Positions 33,577 through 44,302 of a DNA stretch of 63,299 nucleotides are shown here, piece by piece (the first letter of the stretch is position 1; every line of letters begins with the position of its first letter). The notes under the pieces are model-generated. The model worked only from the letters and a program-made list of their open reading frames with translations, was not told the DNA's origin and did not search any database. The stretch lies in assembly GCA_017935785.1 (NCBI GenBank), contig JAGBGU010000056.1:1-63299 (forward strand). The letters run 5' to 3'. Origin of the DNA: Bacteroidaceae bacterium (GTDB taxonomy: Bacteria > Bacteroidota > Bacteroidia > Bacteroidales > Bacteroidaceae). The position numbers and the translations under genes are program-made.

Positions 33577-36500
33577 TTATTTCGTAAACTTCACGGCGCA
33601 ATGATTCCCTTCGCCGTCACGCAGACGGGCCACATAAGTACCTGATGACAGAAGGCCCACTGAAACGCGTGCCTGTGCAGCATCCATACGGACATTGCGG
33701 CTCATGGCCAGACGACCGTCAAGAGCATATATGCTAAGCTGCACATCGGAACAGTCCTCGTTCTTTACTTGCAACATTCCGTTCACAAAACAGACACCCA
33801 GTCCACCGGAATGCGTTGCCATAAGATTCTCCACGTCATTTCCACCCGTTCCAGGCTCCGGCTCCGGCATATCGTACCGTTCGGTATAGGAGTTCATTTT
33901 ATTGGGGGCATCAATGGACGGGCGGTACATGCGATAGAACTGACTGCCTCCATCGGGGAATCGTCCCACCGTCTGCATGCCGTCATGCGCACAATACACC
34001 AGTGTATCCGCCCAACTTTCATTAGCAGCAGTAAGCATTATCACGGCTCCGTCTTCATTGGCCAGTTTAAACGGGGCATGCAGCTGTTCCTGCGTATCCT
34101 GTTTGTCGCACCAGATGATGCGGTGTCCGTGTGCAGGAATAATCGTGCTGGTTTCCGTTCCCTCGGCCGAAATACGGTATTTAGTGGGGTTACCCGGCTC
34201 GTCACTCAGATACATTCCGTCCAGGTCTATGTCTTCAGCAGTCATATTGTAAAGTTCCACCCAGTCGTTCTTGTCAAAATATTCGTTTACAAACACGCTG
34301 TTTCCGGCACTAACCTCATTTATCACAACTGGTTTTTCTATCTTGTCTCCCTCATATTCATAACAAGCTTCCAACTGAAGTCTGTCTGTTGAATAGGGAA
34401 GTTCAAATTGTTCCTGCATGCTGAGAATTCCACCGGCTTCTATCTGTACCTGGTCCACACAAAGCAATGATGCATCCCATAGGATGTCACTGCTGGTGGC
34501 AGATGTATTGTGCACCTCCACCGCAATCAGGTTCTCGCCCGCCTTAAACAAAGACTTGTCCATCACAATACTTCCCGTAGCTGCCGTAGTAGCCACTGAG
34601 GCGGCGGAATAGGTTGTATAGGAAACTGCACCTTCCGGCATATGTACCCGGCCGGCCTCCACACCGTTAACATATATCACACAACCGTCATCAAGCGTAT
34701 AGTTCAGGACAAACTCACCATGGTCCGGCATTTCATCTATCTGAAACTTCTTGCGGAAATAATAGGTGGGATATTTGTTGTTTGCATCGCTGCCATAGCT
34801 GATAGTAGTGGAAACCGGGAAGTGAGCGCCATAGCCCAAGGGGGCGCTGCCTTCCTTCCAGTTCTTGTCCGAGAATATACGGTAACGCCAATTGGATGCC
34901 ACTGGTCCGGCATCGCTGTATTTCCATTCTGATTGGGCGGGAACCAATGTCCGTCCTGTACCCACATTTATGGCAGTCTTGGTTTTCCACCCCACAAACC
35001 GATAGCTTGCAGGTGCCTGGGCAGACAGGGTTACTGGCGGATACAGACGTCCGTCAAAGGAGTGCAGGGGAACTGTCTGACCGTTCACACCCAACTGCGC
35101 CACCTCTGTATTGGCGGAAAGAGCCACTTCCTGTCCGTTACCGGACAATCCCGCCGCACTAAAATTCTGCAACGCGCCATATAGCATCGGGGCACGGTCT
35201 GCCAGTCCGTTGATAACCTCATCGGCCGAGCTGCGCGGCGACACGTTTCTGCCGGGATATCCGCTCTCTCGTGTCTGCATGTATTCCACTACGGAAACAA
35301 GGCGATTCACCAGTTCCCGGCTGCGTTCTGGCTGAAAGACAGAACCGGCCACCAGGCAGAATGCGTCCACAAACTTCCTCCGGAAATCGGCATTCTTAAG
35401 CAGGTTCATAAATATGGGCACGATTTCCACCTCACGGGTGTAATGGCTCACACCGGGCACATCAAACAGTTCGCAGAACGTATACCATTGGCGCGAGGTA
35501 AAATGCGGAAACGGATCGTTGTTGTAGAAACCGAAATCCAAGTCGAAGACGATAAAGCGGAACTTGCCGTTTTCCATAATGGGACGCCATGCCTTCAGGT
35601 TGTTCTGCGGCCAGTCATTGTTTCCCAGGTAAAACTGGATGGCCATGTAGTTGCAACATTCGTCTATGTCCAGCAGATTCTTTATCTGAGCATATACCTC
35701 GGGGTCAGCAGCATTGGCACTGAGGCTTTTCAGGCGTTGCCAAGCATCACGTGTTCCGCACATCTGCACATAGCCCGAGTCGCACTCAATCTCGTACATG
35801 TCTATTTCGTCATCGTCCAATCCGTAGTTGGCATATACGTTATGTTTGTTGTTTGGCTCACGCATATTGATAGTGCCCATAAACTCTCCGTTTAAGTAAT
35901 GGCACACCGGTGCATAATCCTGCAGATCCACATCAATCCCGCTGGTCCTAACAATACTCTGCAGGGCAGCATCCTTTATACGGCAGAGATAATCGTTACC
36001 TCCGCAACGGAACTGCAATGCCTTATGCTTCAGATAAGGTTTGTCTGGGAAGAACTGCCAGTCCAGATAATTCTTTCCCTCATATTCTTTTCCGGCCTTT
36101 ATCTTGAAGCTGAACGGAGTGAATCCCTTACTGTGTCCGCCACAGCGGCTCATATCTGCCTCCATGTTTATCAGCGACCTGCCTGTCTGGGGATCCAGCA
36201 TTTCAAAGTTTACAGGGCGGTCCCAATCGTGGTTCCAGTTGCAATAGGCGCTTGTTCCCTTCCCTCGCCGGCCGTTTGTCCCCTGGGTCAGGAAACCTAT
36301 GGTGGGATCGTACAGATGATCCGGATCTGTTACAACAGACACCACCGGTATGTTAAACGACTTGTCACGCTTGATATACGAGCGGGTCACGACCGGGCTG
36401 CTCAGGCATCCGTCCTGAAACAGCGCAAAGCGAAAGACTCGCGTTCCCGAAGTGGACAAATTTCCTGAAGTACTGGTCCGTCCATTCTCCAGAGTCGGCG

Positions 36501-37125
36501 TACTGCCGTCCATGGTATAGCGGAGCGTTGCCCCTTCGGGGATATCAACCTTTATGCTGATGGCACCGCTGAATATCTGGCTCTCAGGCACAACATCAGG
36601 GGCTTCCAGACGGTGCATGGTCAGCAATATGCCTTCGTTTGTGGCAGCGGGCGTAGGGGTGGCGGTATAGCCCCACTCTTCTCCTGCATCCGTTCCACGG
36701 GCATAGCTGGTACGCGAAACGGCTGGCGGATACTCCACAGAATCGATAAGCCACCCCGTATTGGAGGCCAGACAAATGATTCCGCCGTCACAGTCCAGCT
36801 TCATATTCATCTGCGTAGGCCAATAAAGGCTGTAATGTCCGAACCACAGATTGGCAAAACCTTTAGCCGGCACTATCACGTCGTGGTTAATACGCAACTT
36901 CTTCAATTTGCCGGGATCATCGCTAATCCAGTGGTTCTTCAGATTAATATTGCGCGTGGTGGGGTTATAAATCTCTATCCATCCGCCATAGTTCCATGTG
37001 GGGTCCAATATACGGTCCACATTGGCCGACATCACTTCATTGATACGAAGAGAATTGGCAGATTGGGCCTTCACTCCTTGCAGGAAGGAGAAGAACAGCA
37101 GATAAAACAAACAAAGTCTCTTCAT
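33577..37125 (-). CDS. Large secreted CotH-kinase protein with lamin-tail domains
   Basis: 1182 aa; a start two codons earlier is possible. After a signal peptide come a lamin-tail domain (about 20-130: RINEVMSANVD, WIEIYNP), a chitobiase-like C-terminal domain (about 170-240: LRYTMDGSTPT), a CotH kinase domain (about 250-600: SFKIKAGKEY, FIVFDLDFGFYN), a beta region, a second lamin-tail domain (about 950-1090: VINEVSAGN, WVELYNM) and a C-terminal sorting-type domain (SIYALDGRLAMSRNV). CotH proteins phosphorylate protein partners. Combination suggests a cell-surface enzyme. Confidence 0.82.
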   Translation of the reverse strand: MKRLCLFYLLFFSFLQGVKAQSANSLRINEVMSANVDRILDPTWNYGGWIEIYNPTTRNINLKNHWISDDPGKLKKLRINHDVIVPAKGFANLWFGHYSLYWPTQMNMKLDCDGGIICLASNTGWLIDSVEYPPAVSRTSYARGTDAGEEWGYTATPTPAATNEGILLTMHRLEAPDVVPESQIFSGAISIKVDIPEGATLRYTMDGSTPTLENGRTSTSGNLSTSGTRVFRFALFQDGCLSSPVVTRSYIKRDKSFNIPVVSVVTDPDHLYDPTIGFLTQGTNGRRGKGTSAYCNWNHDWDRPVNFEMLDPQTGRSLINMEADMSRCGGHSKGFTPFSFKIKAGKEYEGKNYLDWQFFPDKPYLKHKALQFRCGGNDYLCRIKDAALQSIVRTSGIDVDLQDYAPVCHYLNGEFMGTINMREPNNKHNVYANYGLDDDEIDMYEIECDSGYVQMCGTRDAWQRLKSLSANAADPEVYAQIKNLLDIDECCNYMAIQFYLGNNDWPQNNLKAWRPIMENGKFRFIVFDLDFGFYNNDPFPHFTSRQWYTFCELFDVPGVSHYTREVEIVPIFMNLLKNADFRRKFVDAFCLVAGSVFQPERSRELVNRLVSVVEYMQTRESGYPGRNVSPRSSADEVINGLADRAPMLYGALQNFSAAGLSGNGQEVALSANTEVAQLGVNGQTVPLHSFDGRLYPPVTLSAQAPASYRFVGWKTKTAINVGTGRTLVPAQSEWKYSDAGPVASNWRYRIFSDKNWKEGSAPLGYGAHFPVSTTISYGSDANNKYPTYYFRKKFQIDEMPDHGEFVLNYTLDDGCVIYVNGVEAGRVHMPEGAVSYTTYSAASVATTAATGSIVMDKSLFKAGENLIAVEVHNTSATSSDILWDASLLCVDQVQIEAGGILSMQEQFELPYSTDRLQLEACYEYEGDKIEKPVVINEVSAGNSVFVNEYFDKNDWVELYNMTAEDIDLDGMYLSDEPGNPTKYRISAEGTETSTIIPAHGHRIIWCDKQDTQEQLHAPFKLANEDGAVIMLTAANESWADTLVYCAHDGMQTVGRFPDGGSQFYRMYRPSIDAPNKMNSYTERYDMPEPEPGTGGNDVENLMATHSGGLGVCFVNGMLQVKNEDCSDVQLSIYALDGRLAMSRNVRMDAAQARVSVGLLSSGTYVARLRDGEGNHCAVKFTK

Positions 37126-37312
37126 AAGCATATCTTTTAGGTATATCCCTTTAAAAAGTCCTATACAGTCAGGTTATTTTGGATACAAATATAAGATTTT
37201 TTCTTTTATCTGTGGTATAAAACCATGTAAAACCTTTCTAAACCAAGAAAAAAAGTGACTGACAGACTCCGCCTAAACATAATAATATTATGGATACTGG
37301 TGCGTTTTATCC

Positions 37313-37347
37313 CGCAACGGCATTCAACTGCCATTGCAACAGTATGT
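37313..37347 (-). repeat. Dispersed 35-bp repeat, copy 1
   Basis: On the minus strand this 35-bp stretch matches 63072-63106 at 30 of 35 positions (shared ends ACATACTGTTGCAA and CCGTTGCG). It lies in the 250-bp gap between CotH and the AraC gene. No gene is supported in that gap; a possible -7 box for CotH (TATATTTG, complement of 37186-37193) is the only other signal. Confidence 0.6.
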
Positions 37348-37382
37348 CTTTGGCTCTGCACCATAGTGCGTAAAACAAGGCT

Positions 37383-38270
37383 TCAGACAATGACTTTGGT
37401 CTTGCAGTAACGCTGGCGGAACTCCATGGGGCTGCATCCCTTTCGCTTGCGGAAAAGGCGGTTAAAGTTGCTGATGGTATTGAATCCGCAGGCATAGCAT
37501 ATCTCAGCTACAGACTCCGTGGTGTCCACAAGCCGACGGGCGGCAAATCCCAAACGGATGTCTATGACGTATTCGGTAAGGCTCTTTCCCGTGCGCTGCC
37601 GGAAAAAGCGCGAAAAGGCAGTGGGCGCCATGCCTACCATATCCGCCAACTGGGGCACCCGCAACTCTTCCACATAATGCGCTGCTATATAGCTTTTAAC
37701 CTTCTGCACCCTTCGCGACTCGCTTTCCACATTCACCTTGGCAAAGGATGAGGAGGAAAGCTGGCAGGCGTCATCAAACTTGGACAACTCGTAGAGAATA
37801 CTGAATAGTTCCTGCACAGCATAAAAGCCTTCCTGCTGCGAGGAAATGGCCATCAGTCTGGGATACACCTTCATAATGGCCTGGCGGGAAAAAGACAGTC
37901 CGTATCTGGCACGCATCATCATTTCATAGACAGACCTGAAAGGGTTGGTACGTATGGGAGAATTATTCTCCTCCAGGTTCAGGCGGAACTGGATGGTCAC
38001 TTCGTGTATGTCCCGGCTTTTGCACTCATGCTGTTCCCATACGTGTTCCAAATCACTGCTGGTTATGAGCACAAGGTCGTAATCCCCGATAACTTCTATG
38101 GAATCCCCCACTATCCGGCGGCATCCGGCGGCATTCTCTACAAAGTTGAGTTCCATTATCTCATGGCAGTGAATGGGATAGGTAAACTCTTCCTTGTGCC
38201 GGTCTGCCACATACATGAAGTCATGTTCGTTGAGCGGTGTTATTTCGTGCAGGATTCCCGGGTACATCAC
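37383..38270 (-). CDS. AraC-family transcription regulator
   Basis: 295 aa. The N-terminal 170 residues look like a cupin sensor (HCHEIMELNFVEN). The C-terminal 100 residues carry the two AraC helix-turn-helix motifs (VPQLADMVGMAPTAFSRFF and SVAEICYACGFNTISNFNRL). It is divergent from the mannan operon, 196 bp apart, so it probably controls that operon in response to a mannooligosaccharide. Confidence 0.88.
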   Translation of the reverse strand: MMYPGILHEITPLNEHDFMYVADRHKEEFTYPIHCHEIMELNFVENAAGCRRIVGDSIEVIGDYDLVLITSSDLEHVWEQHECKSRDIHEVTIQFRLNLEENNSPIRTNPFRSVYEMMMRARYGLSFSRQAIMKVYPRLMAISSQQEGFYAVQELFSILYELSKFDDACQLSSSSFAKVNVESESRRVQKVKSYIAAHYVEELRVPQLADMVGMAPTAFSRFFRQRTGKSLTEYVIDIRLGFAARRLVDTTESVAEICYACGFNTISNFNRLFRKRKGCSPMEFRQRYCKTKVIV

Positions 38271-38420
38271 ACGTCTATAAATCGGATTTTAATACGTTTT
38301 TCCGCAAAATTAACAAATTATGCGCATTCATTTCGCAATCCTTACGGAATAATTTTCTTGTTTTTGCATAATGTGTCGGCTTTTGTTAAGATTGTGCCAT
38401 TTACGTTTGGATAAATTGAC

Positions 38421-38428
38421 TAACTTTG
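38421..38428 (+). promoter_or_regulatory. -7 element of the mannan operon
   Basis: TAACTTTG with a TTTG (38406-38409) only 11 bp upstream, so a consensus -33 is missing. Activator dependence through the adjacent AraC protein would fit. Predicted leader about 30 nt. Confidence 0.45.
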
Positions 38429-38466
38429 TCGTCAAATGAACATGAAATTAACATAAAAACACATAC

Positions 38467-40587
38467 ATGATGAAACATTTTTCCTTTTCTGCCCAACTGG
38501 GCATTTCCCTTTTCACATTGGCTATGTTTGCCACCTGTGCGCCCAAGCCGGACCCTTCGGCCCAGCAAATCACATTAGACGGAGAGGCCGGCGGAGTGGT
38601 TTTTGACGGTCTGGGACTTGTTAATGGCGGCGGTGCCACCTCTGTTCTGCTGAAAGACTATCCCGAGCCGCAGCGCAGCCAGATACTGGACATGGTGTAC
38701 AAACCCATGTTCGGAGCTTCCGTCAGTGCGCTTTTTGTGGAGATTCCGGGCGACGGCAATTCCACACAAGGTTCCATGCCCAGTCACATGCACACACGCG
38801 ACGACCTGAACTACTCGCGCGGATATACCTGGTGGATTATGCAGGAAGCGCAGAAGCGCAATCCCGAGCTGACGCTTGACGGCACAGCATGGAGTGCGCC
38901 GGCATGGATAGGAAACGGCAACTTCTGGTCGCAGGATGCGGCAGACTATTATGTAAAATGGCTGGAAGGCCTGCGCGACGTATACGGACTCAAGTTCTCG
39001 GCCATCGGTTGCCGTAACGAGAAGGGCGACAGCTACGAGTTCGTAAAGATGCTGAGAAAGACACTCGACGCCAACGGCTTTGAGGATCTTCCCATCCATG
39101 CCTTTGACAACTGGTATGCAGAGAAACTCAACTTTGTCTTCGACATGGAAAAGGACGAGGAACTGCGTAACGCCATCGACATTATCGGAGGACACGTCTT
39201 CTACGAAGAACGCCCTGTATCCGAGGAACAGAAGGCACTGGCGGCCAAAATGGGCAAGAGAATATGGGACACGGAGGACCATGTATATAAAAAAGGATTC
39301 GACTGTCTTATCAGTCTGATAGAATGCTTCAACCTAAACTATATAAAGAATAACGCCACAAAGATTGTCAACTGGTACGACATAGCCGGCATCTATCCGC
39401 TGGAACCATACTCCGAAGACCCGCCAACCGTACTGGCATACGAGCCATGGAGCGGCCACTACAAGGTAAGGCAGGCCCTTTGGGGATATGCCCACTACGG
39501 ACAGTTCTGCAAGGTTGGTTGGGAATACCTGAACGGTGGATGCCTGGCATTGCAGAAGGGAGGCAACCTTGTTACCCTGCGTTCCGGCAAGGACTATAGT
39601 GTCATTATCCAGACTAAGGGTGCCACAGAGCCACAACAGATTTATGTAAAGGTGGGAGGCGGACTATCCAGGAAAGACCTCTGCCTGTGGGTAAGCAACG
39701 AGCAGGAACAATTTGTACAGCAGGCCGACGTGGAACTGCAGGGAGGAGTATTCTGCATGACGCTTGAGCCAAACCATGTATATTCTCTCTCCACCACCCG
39801 CGGTCAGCAGAAGGGTGCCTTCGCTGACATTCCGGCGTCAAAGCCTTTCCCCATGCCCTACAGGGACAACTTCGACCAATATACCAAGCCAGAGCAAAGA
39901 GGCTATCTTCCTTTCTATACGGCCGATATCTGCGGTGCGTTCGAGATTGCCCCGTCACCCGACGGAAACGGCATGGCGCTGCAACAGGTCGTTGACCTGC
40001 GCACTAATTCATGGGCTCCCGACTGGCGCCATTACAGCATTATCGGCGACAGGGAATGGACGGACTATGAGGTAAGCGCCAATGTCTGGCTCAAGAAGGG
40101 CGACACAGCCGGACTGATGGGAAGGATAGAGCATGTGGGATGGGGATACGGTATTATTCCCAAGGGTTATTATATGGACATTGACGACCAGGGCAATTGC
40201 CAGATTGTTATATCCCGTGGCAAGGTGGACAAGAAAAAGCTGGTGGGCGATGCCGAACAGCAGGCTCTTATCAAGCGGCTGAACGACATGAGCGAAGGAG
40301 GCGAGCTGATTCTTGCCAAGACCAGAATCAAGGATTTCTCACCCGAGGCATGGCACAAGCTAACATTACGTTTCTCCGGCGAGGACATTATAGGTATGGT
40401 GGATGGTGTGGAAAGGCTGAAGGCAAAGAGCGGCCTTTACCCAAAGGGCATGGCCGGTCTGATTGTAGGCCAGGAAGGCCAAAAGGTGTCCACACCTTAT
40501 TTTGACGACATCATCATCAAGCCCGTAGGCGCGGAAGATCCCTCTCCCACTCCAGTGAACGAAAACGTAAGACCGCTTTATCCCTAA
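38467..40587 (+). CDS. GH59 (galactocerebrosidase-type) lipoprotein
   Basis: 706 aa with a lipobox (MFATC, C24). Residues 45-280 closely follow animal galactosylceramidase: FDGLGLVNGGGATSVLL, YPEPQRSQILD, PSHMH, RGYTWW. The catalytic pair is conserved: acid/base E185 (CRNEKGDSY) and nucleophile E270 (IWDTED). A C-terminal lectin-like jelly roll (about 490-690) also matches the family. GH59 enzymes remove beta-galactose. First gene of the mannan operon, 11 bp before GH26. I infer action on beta-galactosyl side groups of hemicellulose. Confidence 0.85.
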   Translation: MMKHFSFSAQLGISLFTLAMFATCAPKPDPSAQQITLDGEAGGVVFDGLGLVNGGGATSVLLKDYPEPQRSQILDMVYKPMFGASVSALFVEIPGDGNSTQGSMPSHMHTRDDLNYSRGYTWWIMQEAQKRNPELTLDGTAWSAPAWIGNGNFWSQDAADYYVKWLEGLRDVYGLKFSAIGCRNEKGDSYEFVKMLRKTLDANGFEDLPIHAFDNWYAEKLNFVFDMEKDEELRNAIDIIGGHVFYEERPVSEEQKALAAKMGKRIWDTEDHVYKKGFDCLISLIECFNLNYIKNNATKIVNWYDIAGIYPLEPYSEDPPTVLAYEPWSGHYKVRQALWGYAHYGQFCKVGWEYLNGGCLALQKGGNLVTLRSGKDYSVIIQTKGATEPQQIYVKVGGGLSRKDLCLWVSNEQEQFVQQADVELQGGVFCMTLEPNHVYSLSTTRGQQKGAFADIPASKPFPMPYRDNFDQYTKPEQRGYLPFYTADICGAFEIAPSPDGNGMALQQVVDLRTNSWAPDWRHYSIIGDREWTDYEVSANVWLKKGDTAGLMGRIEHVGWGYGIIPKGYYMDIDDQGNCQIVISRGKVDKKKLVGDAEQQALIKRLNDMSEGGELILAKTRIKDFSPEAWHKLTLRFSGEDIIGMVDGVERLKAKSGLYPKGMAGLIVGQEGQKVSTPYFDDIIIKPVGAEDPSPTPVNENVRPLYP

Positions 40588-40598
40588 CGCAAAATCCT

Positions 40599-41690
40599 AT
40601 GACACATACACATTTTACATCTAAAGGGACGGCGGGAATCATTGTACTGCTAATCTGCCTGTCAATATCTTCCGCATTGTCCGCACAAGGCAGAAAAGAC
40701 CTGTACAACCGCCTGCAACAGCTGCAGAAGAAAGGGTGCATGTTTGGCCATCAGGACGATCCGTTCTACGGACTCACCTGGGAATGGGAACGCGGCAGAA
40801 GCGATGTGAAGGAAACCTGTGGAGACTATCCAGCCGTAATGGGGTTCGACCTTGGCGGCATTGAAATGGGCGACGAGAAGAATCTGGATTCCGTACCCTT
40901 CACGCGCATTAGGGAAGAACTGGTTGCCCATCATGAGCGTGGAGGCATCGTAACCCTGTCATGGCATCCGCGCAATCCGCTCACCGGGGGCACCACTTGG
41001 GACAACAAGGAAACCACTGTGGCGGCCAGCATTCTGCCCGGCGGTTCCCACCACCTGAAATTCTTGTATTGGATGCGACGGATACGAAACTTCCTGCGCA
41101 CCCTGCATACATCGGACGGGCGTCCCGTACCCATCATCTTCCGTCCCTGGCACGAGAACAACGGCGGATGGTTCTGGTGGGGTGCGCAACAAACTACTCC
41201 GCAGGAATTCAAGGCGCTCTGGTGCATGCTGCAGGACTATCTGCTCTGCGAGGGATTTGACAACCTGCTCTGGAGCTATTCCCCAAACGTGGAGGCCAAC
41301 CTTACCGAAGCATCGTTTCTGGAAAGATACCCGGGCAATGACCGGGTGGACCTGATAGGATTTGATGCCTACCAGCAGGGAACAGAGCAAGACTTCGTAA
41401 ACCAGTTCAACAGCAACATGACAGTTCTTTCCGGCTATGCCCGAAAGCACAACAAACTGGTGGCCGTTACGGAATGCGGGCTGAGGAATCTGAAAGACCC
41501 CACATGGTGGACCAGGGTTATTCATCCTCAGGTGGAGAAATATCCCTTGTGCTACTTCTTGGTGTGGAGAAACGCCAGACACGAATACTTCGGTCCCGCA
41601 CCCGGCGAAAAGAATGCGCCATATTTCAGGGAAATGGTAAATAAAAAGAATGTACTGATGCTCAACGATATCAAAAGCGTCAAAAGATAA
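40599..41690 (+). CDS. manA: GH26 beta-mannanase
   Basis: 363 aa with a signal peptide (residues 1-30). GH26 motifs: the acid/base E186 in FRPWHENNGGWFWWG and the nucleophile E292 in VAVTECG; substrate residues SWHPRNP. The family cuts beta-1,4-mannan, some members releasing mannobiose, as in the Bacteroides fragilis ManA system. The next genes handle mannobiose, so mannobiohydrolase or endo action is expected. Confidence 0.92.
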   Translation: MTHTHFTSKGTAGIIVLLICLSISSALSAQGRKDLYNRLQQLQKKGCMFGHQDDPFYGLTWEWERGRSDVKETCGDYPAVMGFDLGGIEMGDEKNLDSVPFTRIREELVAHHERGGIVTLSWHPRNPLTGGTTWDNKETTVAASILPGGSHHLKFLYWMRRIRNFLRTLHTSDGRPVPIIFRPWHENNGGWFWWGAQQTTPQEFKALWCMLQDYLLCEGFDNLLWSYSPNVEANLTEASFLERYPGNDRVDLIGFDAYQQGTEQDFVNQFNSNMTVLSGYARKHNKLVAVTECGLRNLKDPTWWTRVIHPQVEKYPLCYFLVWRNARHEYFGPAPGEKNAPYFREMVNKKNVLMLNDIKSVKR

Positions 41691-41711
41691 ACGTGATAAA
41701 AACAAACAGAC

Positions 41712-42896
41712 ATGACATTTGAAGAAAAAGTGGCAGACCTCTATGCCCGCCACGAACAGTTGCTTAACAGAGCCAACACGATAGAGCCTTTCGGCAACGG
41801 CATTTACGACAGATACAAGTATCCTATCCTGACAGCAGCACACACGCCTTTGGAATGGAGATACGATTTCTGCGAGAAAGACAACCCCTTTCTTATGCAA
41901 CGCATCATGATCAATACAGTGTTCAACGCCGGAGCCATCAAACTGGACGGCCGCTACCTTTTGGTATGCCGCGTTGAGGGAGCCGACCGCAAATCGTTCT
42001 TTGCCGTAGCAGAAAGTCAGGATGGAGTGAATGGCTGGCGTTTCTGGGACGAACCGGTTACCATGCCCGAAACCTCCTCTCCTGCCACTAACGTCTATGA
42101 CATGCGCCTGACACAGCATGAGGACGGTTGGATTTACGGTATATTCTGCGCCGAACGGCATGATGACTCCTGCCCCAACGACCTCTCGGCAGCCACGGCC
42201 ACGGCTGGAATTGCCCGCACAAAGGACCTGAAGACATGGGAACGGTTGGACGACCTGAAATCAGCCAGCCAACAGCGCAACGTTGTGCTCCATCCCGAAT
42301 TTGTCAACGGGAAATATGCTCTATACACACGTCCGCAGGACGGTTTCATTGAGGCTGGATCTGGCGGAGGTATCGGATGGGCCTTGGTGGATGATATCGC
42401 CCATGCCGAAATAAAGGTAGAAACCATCATCAATGCCCGCCATTACCATACCATCATGGAGGTGAAGAACGGCGAAGGGCCGCATCCGCTGAAAACCGCG
42501 TACGGCTGGCTGCATCTGGCACATGGCGTAAGGGGAACGGCAAGTGGCCTGCGATACGTATTATATATGTATATGACGGCACTGGACGACCCGACCCGCG
42601 TAATTGCCCGCCCCGGCGGTTATCTGATGGCTCCGCAGGAGGGGGAATACACCGGCGATGTTATGAACGTCTTGTTTTCTAACGGTTGGGTTGCCGATGA
42701 GGACGGACGCGTACTCATCTATTATGCCTCTTCAGACAGCCGGATGCACGTGGCGGTTTCCAGCATAGACCGTTTGGTGGACTATTGTCTGCACACGCCC
42801 CAGGACGGTTTGTGCACAGCCTCATCAGTAGAGATAATAAAACAACTGGCACAAAAGAACAAAGCGCTCAAACCCGGATATGGCAAGACTGACTGA
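41712..42896 (+). CDS. GH130 4-O-beta-D-mannosyl-D-glucose phosphorylase
   Basis: 394 aa. GH130_1 features: five-bladed propeller repeats and the catalytic aspartate D130 in [13 protein letters not shown], as in the B. fragilis enzyme. It splits mannosylglucose with phosphate into mannose 1-phosphate and glucose in the cytoplasm. There is no signal peptide. Its 3' end overlaps the transporter start by 17 bp. Confidence 0.93.
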   Translation: MTFEEKVADLYARHEQLLNRANTIEPFGNGIYDRYKYPILTAAHTPLEWRYDFCEKDNPFLMQRIMINTVFNAGAIKLDGRYLLVCRVEGADRKSFFAVAESQDGVNGWRFWDEPVTMPETSSPATNVYDMRLTQHEDGWIYGIFCAERHDDSCPNDLSAATATAGIARTKDLKTWERLDDLKSASQQRNVVLHPEFVNGKYALYTRPQDGFIEAGSGGGIGWALVDDIAHAEIKVETIINARHYHTIMEVKNGEGPHPLKTAYGWLHLAHGVRGTASGLRYVLYMYMTALDDPTRVIARPGGYLMAPQEGEYTGDVMNVLFSNGWVADEDGRVLIYYASSDSRMHVAVSSIDRLVDYCLHTPQDGLCTASSVEIIKQLAQKNKALKPGYGKTD

Positions 42897-44289
42897 AAGA
42901 ATCGGCTATGGATTTGGCGACATGGCCTCATCAATGTTCTGGAAGATGTTTTCGTTCTATCTTCCGTTTTTCTATTCCAACGTATATAAACTGGAGCTGA
43001 CTGACGCTGCCATGCTGGTGCTGATAACCCGCATCTGGGACGCCGTATCAGACCCCATGATGGGCATTGTGGCAGACCGTACACGCACACGCTGGGGCAA
43101 GTACCGCCCGTATCTGCTGTTTGTGGCTCCCGTATTCTCCGTTTGCGGCATTCTGCTTTTCACCACCCCCGAATGGGAATACGGCGCCAAGCTTGTCTGG
43201 GCATACATTACCTACATTCTCATGATGACCGTCTATACTGCCATCAACGTGCCCTATGGTGCCATGCTTGGAGTCATGACGGACGATTCAAGAGAAAAGA
43301 CCGTATTTTCCAGCTACCGTATGTTTTTTGCCTACGGAGGCTCTTTCATAGCCCTGGCCGTATGGGAGCCTATGGTGAACGGGTTCAAGGACAGCGGCCT
43401 GCAGATAACTGATGCGTGGCAATACGGTATGGCGGTTATGGCTGCGTTGTGTCTGGGCATCTTCCTGCTCTGCTTCTTTATGACCAAGGAACACGTCAGG
43501 ACAGTGTCAAATGTGTCCGTGGCAAGCGACTTCAAGAGTCTGATGAGGAACAAGCCCTGGTGGATAATTATCGGAGCCGCCTTGTCCTTCAACTTGTTCT
43601 CTACAATTAGGGGAGCTACTGCCGCATTCTACTTTGCCGACATCATAGGGTTCAATGCCATGCTTTCGTTCGGTGCTTTCAGCGTATTGTTCTATGCCGG
43701 CCTGTTCCTTTCTGTGGGCGAAGTGGCCAATATGGTTGGTGTGGCCACCACCGTCTGGTTCACAAAGGCATTCGGCAAGAAAAGTACGTTCATTGGTGTA
43801 AATGCCTGTCTGGCAGTATTGAGCATACTGTTCTTTTTCATTCCCGTTTCGCCCCTTGGTTTCTGGCTGATGCTGGTCATGCAGGTGTTCATCTCCCTTC
43901 TGACGGGTGTCATGTCTCCTCTGGTATGGTCAATGTATGCCGACGTGTCCGACTATGCCGAACTGAAGAACAGAACGGCTTCCACCGGACTTATCTTTTC
44001 ATCTTCTTCCATGGCTCAGAAATTTGGCGGTGCCATTGGCGGTGCGGCGGTTCTGTGGCTGCTGGGCGCCTGCGGATACATTACCCGCACAGGCGAACAG
44101 ATGGAGGTGCAGATGCAGATAGCACAGCCGGAAAGCGCACTGATGTGCCTGCAATGCCTGATGAGTTTCATTCCCGCCGCTGTGGCTGTCCTGGCCATGG
44201 CCGTATGCCACTTTTATCCGCTCACCACAGAGCGCATGACCTCTATCAACTCAGAATTAAAGAAAATACGTTCCGAAATAAACTACTAA
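42880..44289 (+). CDS. GPH-family sugar:cation symporter
   Basis: 469 aa. The start [16 protein letters not shown] is the usual opening of glycoside-pentoside-hexuronide symporters, followed by 12 membrane helices; the conserved [17 protein letters not shown] loop lies between helices 2 and 3. It most likely carries mannobiose across the inner membrane. It overlaps the GH130 gene by 17 bp. Confidence 0.9.
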   Translation: MARLTERIGYGFGDMASSMFWKMFSFYLPFFYSNVYKLELTDAAMLVLITRIWDAVSDPMMGIVADRTRTRWGKYRPYLLFVAPVFSVCGILLFTTPEWEYGAKLVWAYITYILMMTVYTAINVPYGAMLGVMTDDSREKTVFSSYRMFFAYGGSFIALAVWEPMVNGFKDSGLQITDAWQYGMAVMAALCLGIFLLCFFMTKEHVRTVSNVSVASDFKSLMRNKPWWIIIGAALSFNLFSTIRGATAAFYFADIIGFNAMLSFGAFSVLFYAGLFLSVGEVANMVGVATTVWFTKAFGKKSTFIGVNACLAVLSILFFFIPVSPLGFWLMLVMQVFISLLTGVMSPLVWSMYADVSDYAELKNRTASTGLIFSSSSMAQKFGGAIGGAAVLWLLGACGYITRTGEQMEVQMQIAQPESALMCLQCLMSFIPAAVAVLAMAVCHFYPLTTERMTSINSELKKIRSEINY

Positions 44290-44302
44290 AACAACTTATA
44301 TC

